From: Sporosarcina beigongshangi
Lineage (GTDB): Bacteria; Actinomycetota; Actinomycetes; Actinomycetales; Micrococcaceae
Direction: 5' to 3'
NCBI RefSeq assembly: GCF_016820535.1
Contig: NZ_JADHDY010000011.1
Location: forward strand, 1-64,000
Length of the DNA: 64,000 nt
Shown piece after piece: positions 61,038 through 64,000 of the stretch; the first letter of the stretch is position 1; every line of letters begins with the position of its first letter. Made by a program: the position numbers and the translations under genes. The notes beneath the pieces were generated by a model. The model searched no databases. It was given only the letters and a program-made list of their open reading frames with translations, and had not been told where the DNA came from.

Positions 61038-62369
61038 ATGTTGAAAGTCACCAAGAACGCCGGAAGCCTGGGCCATCCCACGCACCCGGCCCTGCCCAAG
61101 GCATCGGACGCCGTCACCGTCCTGACCCTGTATCTGGTGGTGCTGCTGGTGGTGCCCTCCGACCGGCGCGTGGCTGCGCTGGGCGGGGCCGGTGCGCCTG
61201 CAGGCTTGTTTGCGCTGGCATCGCTGCTGTGGTGGTGCTGGCACCACATCCAGCACCCGCACGCGGCGTGGACCAGGCGCTTCCAGCCCGTGCGCACGGC
61301 CATGTTTGTGTACTGCGCAGCTGTTGCGGCCAGCTATGCCACGGCGTCACTGAGCGCCCTGCCTGCCACCGACATCAGTGTTGCGGACATGGGACTGCTG
61401 CGGGTTGCCGCCTTTGCCGGGATCCTGCTCGTGGCCAACGACGGGGTGCCCAGCGGAGAACGGTTCCTGGTGCTCATCCGGCGCCTGTGCCTGCTCGCCG
61501 GCCTTTATGCGGGGTTGGGGCTGGTGCAGTTCTTCTCGGGGGTGAGCATCGTCGACTCCATCCAGATTCCAGGCCTGACGTCGTCGGCCGTGGGCGGGAC
61601 GGAAGCCCGCGCCGGCTTCATCCGGGCGGATGCCACGGCCATGCACCCCCTGGAATATGCCATGGTCCTGGTCATGGCGCTGCCGTTCTGCCTGACGGTG
61701 GCACTTTACGACAAGAAGCGTTCGGCCTTCCTGCGGTGGTTTCCGGTGGCCGCCATCGCCCTTTCCTCAGTCTTGTCAGTCACCCGCTCCGCGCTGCTGG
61801 GCCTCGTGGCCGTGGTCCTGGTCCTGATGCCGACCTGGCCGCGCGCTGCCCGGCGCGGCATGATGGCGGCCTTCGCCGTGGTCATTGTCGGTGTCTATGT
61901 GGCCGTGCCCGGCATGATGGGCACCATCGTGGGCATGTTTTCGGGAGGCTCGTCCAGCGTCAGCTCACGCACAAGCAGCTATGACACTGTCGTGGGTTTT
62001 GTCGAGCTCAGCCCCTTCTTTGGCCGGGGCTTTGGCACTTTTCTGCCCTCCTATCGGATCCTTGACAACCAGTACCTGAGTGCCGCCATCGAGACCGGGT
62101 TGGTGGGGATCATCGCGCTGCTGCTGGTGATTGCCTGCGCCGGGGCGGTGGCTTTTGCCGGAAGCAGGCGGGAACCGGACCCGCTGCTGAAGCATCTGGG
62201 AACGGCCTTGCTCGCCTCCACGATTGGCGGGGGGCTGCTGACGGCGTTCTTTGACTGCTTTGCCTTCCCCCAGGCCTGCGGCATGCTGTTCCTGGTGCTG
62301 GGGTTGTGCGGCGCATATTGGAACCTGACCCGGAATTCCGTGCCGGCCAAGCCGGAGGCCGCCCCGTGA
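61038..62369 (+). CDS. O-antigen ligase/Wzy-type polymerase
   Basis: 443 residues with about 10-11 transmembrane helices. The large periplasmic-type loop has RAGFIRADATAMHPLEYAMVLVMALPF, and LSVTRSALLGLVAVVLVLM plus the later RTSSYDTVVGFVELSPFFGRGFGTFLPSY match the Wzy_C/O-antigen ligase family. It would polymerise flipped repeat units. Start 9 bp after the Wzz-like gene; end overlaps the next gene by GTGA. Confidence 0.88.
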   Translation: MLKVTKNAGSLGHPTHPALPKASDAVTVLTLYLVVLLVVPSDRRVAALGGAGAPAGLFALASLLWWCWHHIQHPHAAWTRRFQPVRTAMFVYCAAVAASYATASLSALPATDISVADMGLLRVAAFAGILLVANDGVPSGERFLVLIRRLCLLAGLYAGLGLVQFFSGVSIVDSIQIPGLTSSAVGGTEARAGFIRADATAMHPLEYAMVLVMALPFCLTVALYDKKRSAFLRWFPVAAIALSSVLSVTRSALLGLVAVVLVLMPTWPRAARRGMMAAFAVVIVGVYVAVPGMMGTIVGMFSGGSSSVSSRTSSYDTVVGFVELSPFFGRGFGTFLPSYRILDNQYLSAAIETGLVGIIALLLVIACAGAVAFAGSRREPDPLLKHLGTALLASTIGGGLLTAFFDCFAFPQACGMLFLVLGLCGAYWNLTRNSVPAKPEAAP

Positions 62370-63184
62370 AAATGATCAAGGCCATCCGGCGGCGGCTGCG
62401 CCGTCAAGGCATCATCATGGTCCGCCGCTGGTACCTGACCGTTGCGGTGCTGGCCATGATGCTTCCGCTGCTCGTTGCAGCCAACGACGCCGGCGGGGTG
62501 TACTACTCGACGGCCAACCTGCTGTTCCTGCCGCCGCCCGCAGCCGTCGGCGGCAACTCGCTCAGCGCAGACCCGGGCCGGACCGTCTACTACGCCGCCA
62601 TGGTGGAGCGCCGCTTCAACGCCGACGGCAGGGGGGTCCAGGTGAGCACCACCGACTCGCCGCTGTACTCAACGGGTGTGCGCAGGGGCTACAAGGTGTA
62701 TGTGCCCAACGCGGGTGGACAGTGGCAGACCAACTTCAACCGGCCGCTCATCACCGTGGAGGTCGTGGGATCCTCCCCGGCGGAGGTGGCGGGCCAGTTC
62801 AACGCGATCGTCAACCGCCTGGACGCCTTGGCGGTGGCACCGCAGGTGGACATGGGGATCAAGCCGGAAGCCTACATCACCACGGAACTGGCACCGGCCA
62901 TCCCCAACATCATGTATATCGGGGTGCGCAACAAGAAGGCCCTCATGATCCTGGGGGCGCTGACGCTGGGCCTTGTCACGGGTGTCCCGCAGCTCGGGGA
63001 CCGCACCATCCGGGCCATCCGCCGCCGGCGCCGCCACCGGGCACGGCAGCGCACTGCTGTGGAGACAGATGGCACGTCCGATCCGGACGGACCGGCTGCC
63101 ACGCCGCAGGCTTCTTCAGGCTTCCCGGTTGCGAAACATGCAGGGGCGCAGCCGCGCCAAGAGATTGCGGCCGCCAAGAGCTGA
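62366..63184 (+). CDS. Wzz-like membrane protein without kinase domain (second)
   Basis: 272 residues. Basic N-terminus, one helix (about 19-38) in RRWYLTVAVLAMMLPLLVAAN, an extracytoplasmic domain starting AGGVYYSTANLLFLPPPAAVGGN, a second helix (about 190-212), and a basic Arg-rich cytosolic tail. It is similar in plan but not closely in sequence to the protein at 60168. The GTG at 62366 has GGAGG upstream and overlaps the polymerase stop by GTGA; an ATG two codons later is possible. Confidence 0.7.
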   Translation: MKMIKAIRRRLRRQGIIMVRRWYLTVAVLAMMLPLLVAANDAGGVYYSTANLLFLPPPAAVGGNSLSADPGRTVYYAAMVERRFNADGRGVQVSTTDSPLYSTGVRRGYKVYVPNAGGQWQTNFNRPLITVEVVGSSPAEVAGQFNAIVNRLDALAVAPQVDMGIKPEAYITTELAPAIPNIMYIGVRNKKALMILGALTLGLVTGVPQLGDRTIRAIRRRRRHRARQRTAVETDGTSDPDGPAATPQASSGFPVAKHAGAQPRQEIAAAKS

Positions 63185-63255
63185 TGCCGCGCTCCGATCC
63201 ATCCGCCACCCATCACGACCGTCCAGCCATGCACCCGGCGGTCCTGCCCTGCGAC

Positions 63256-64000
63256 TCAGGCGGTGCGGCTGCTTTCGTCCCTGTCCCAGCCGCCGCCCAT
63301 GGTCAGTGAGCGGCTGCGCGTGGCCTTGCCTGCGAGCGCCAGCGAGGCGTAGATGCCGGCATCGACAAGGGCGGCCGGGCCGGTTACGCTGCGCAGCAGC
63401 TTGCCCAGGCCGGTTTCGCCCGTGGCAGCCGGGCCGGGAGCTGCGGGCATAGCGTCCCCGGATGCCGTGTTGAGCGCCAGCTGCTGGTTGCCGCGGTAGA
63501 TGCGCCGCAGCGTCCGGTACAGCTCGCGGGTGTGCAGCGGCACCCTGACCACCACGGGGCGGGTTGGCAGCACCGCCTTCTCCGACGGCTTGAACAGGGA
63601 GTCCACATAGGCGTCGTCGGCGGTGGCTGCCGGGAAGTGGCCAAAGCGGGCGTGGCCGGCCAGGCTGACGGCGTACGCGCCGGCACCCCAGAGATGTTCG
63701 CTCATGGCGGGGATCCGCAGCCGGGCCCGGTAGTAGGCCTGGACGAGCCGGTCCGCGCCGCTGGTTTCGTAGCGGAACGCAGGGCGTGCGGCGAGTGCCC
63801 CGGGCTTGCCCAGGTGCCGGAATACGTCGGCCACGGCGTCGGGTGTCACCTCGATGTCGGCATCCAGGTACAGCCGGGGCCATCGGGTGCAGGCCACGTC
63901 GGCGGCGTTCAGGGCTGCCGTCTTGGACGGTTCCTTGAAGCTGAGCACAGTCACTCCGGGGAAGGAGGCGGCGATCGCGGCGGTGCTGTCTGTGCACCCG
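63256..64000 (-). CDS. glycosyltransferase family 2 (5' end outside the window)
   Basis: At least 248 residues remain and the frame is open at the window edge. The first visible residues, GCTDSTAAIAASFPGVTVLSF, match the NGCTDxT region of GT2 enzymes, so roughly the first 40-60 residues are missing. LYLDADIEV gives the DxD metal-binding motif. HLWGAGAYAVSLAGHARFG and DDAYVDSLF follow in the usual order. The C-terminus ends in a charged tail. It is convergent with the operon, 71 bp after it, and no terminator hairpin was recognised in between. Confidence 0.85.
   Translation of the reverse strand, partial: GCTDSTAAIAASFPGVTVLSFKEPSKTAALNAADVACTRWPRLYLDADIEVTPDAVADVFRHLGKPGALAARPAFRYETSGADRLVQAYYRARLRIPAMSEHLWGAGAYAVSLAGHARFGHFPAATADDAYVDSLFKPSEKAVLPTRPVVVRVPLHTRELYRTLRRIYRGNQQLALNTASGDAMPAAPGPAATGETGLGKLLRSVTGPAALVDAGIYASLALAGKATRSRSLTMGGGWDRDESSRTA

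Overview
The window is high-GC actinobacterial DNA. Gene content and order (DUF3499-Trm112-ahcY, glmU-prs-rplY-pth, TgpA-DUF58-MoxR, an RpfB-type resuscitation factor, Pmt-type protein mannosyltransferase) point to the Micrococcaceae, most likely Arthrobacter in the broad sense. At least nine start codons sit 6-8 nt behind a TAnnnT -10 box with no Shine-Dalgarno sequence, which fits actinobacterial leaderless transcription.

Positions 1-35.6 kb are mainly conserved housekeeping and envelope genes: a zincin-like protein, DUF3499, Trm112 and S-adenosylhomocysteine hydrolase (1-3.1 kb); an MBL-fold hydrolase; two tandem L,D-transpeptidases (4.3-7.0 kb); RDD and SpoIIM-like membrane proteins divergent from each other (7.0-8.9 kb); a DUF4232-type lipoprotein, an SGNH hydrolase and a TIGR01906 membrane protein; a tyrosine autokinase facing its likely partner phosphatase, then signal peptidase I (13.1-16.3 kb); an HprK-like/PqqD-like fusion, Pmt, RsmI, GrpB and succinate-semialdehyde dehydrogenase (16.3-22.6 kb); the TgpA/DUF58/MoxR operon; TatD, RpfB, RsmA, IspE and an ABC-F ATPase (28.0-34.3 kb); and an AbiEi/DUF559-like orphan.

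Positions 35.7-39.9 kb hold tRNA-Gln(TTG) and the glmU-prs-rplY-pth block. Positions 40.0-45.4 kb carry two large overlapping LAL-type LuxR regulators. The second has lost the P-loop lysine. Directly behind them, from about 45.7 kb to beyond the window end, lies an exopolysaccharide (EPS) locus. It is an almost gapless operon: initiating polyprenyl-phosphate sugar transferase, Gfo/Idh oxidoreductase, SDR epimerase/dehydratase, two DegT aminotransferases flanking a PglD-like acyltransferase, Wzx flippase, three GT4 enzymes, a glycosidase-like lipoprotein, a rhamnosyltransferase-like enzyme, a Wzy-like polymerase between two kinase-less Wzz-like proteins, and a convergent GT2 cut by the window edge. 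Together these would build, flip, polymerise and length-control an amino-sugar-containing EPS. The autokinase/phosphatase pair at 13-15 kb is probably its switch.

The intergenic regions hold unusual repeats: a perfect 106-bp duplicated, foldable element (34.4-34.6 kb) with a diverged relative at the left edge; a 30-bp-period repeat cluster that turns around into inverted copies (10.64-10.80 kb); and a 400-bp spacer packed with inverted repeats (22.6-22.95 kb). Functional calls rest on motifs and remembered family features. No database search was run.
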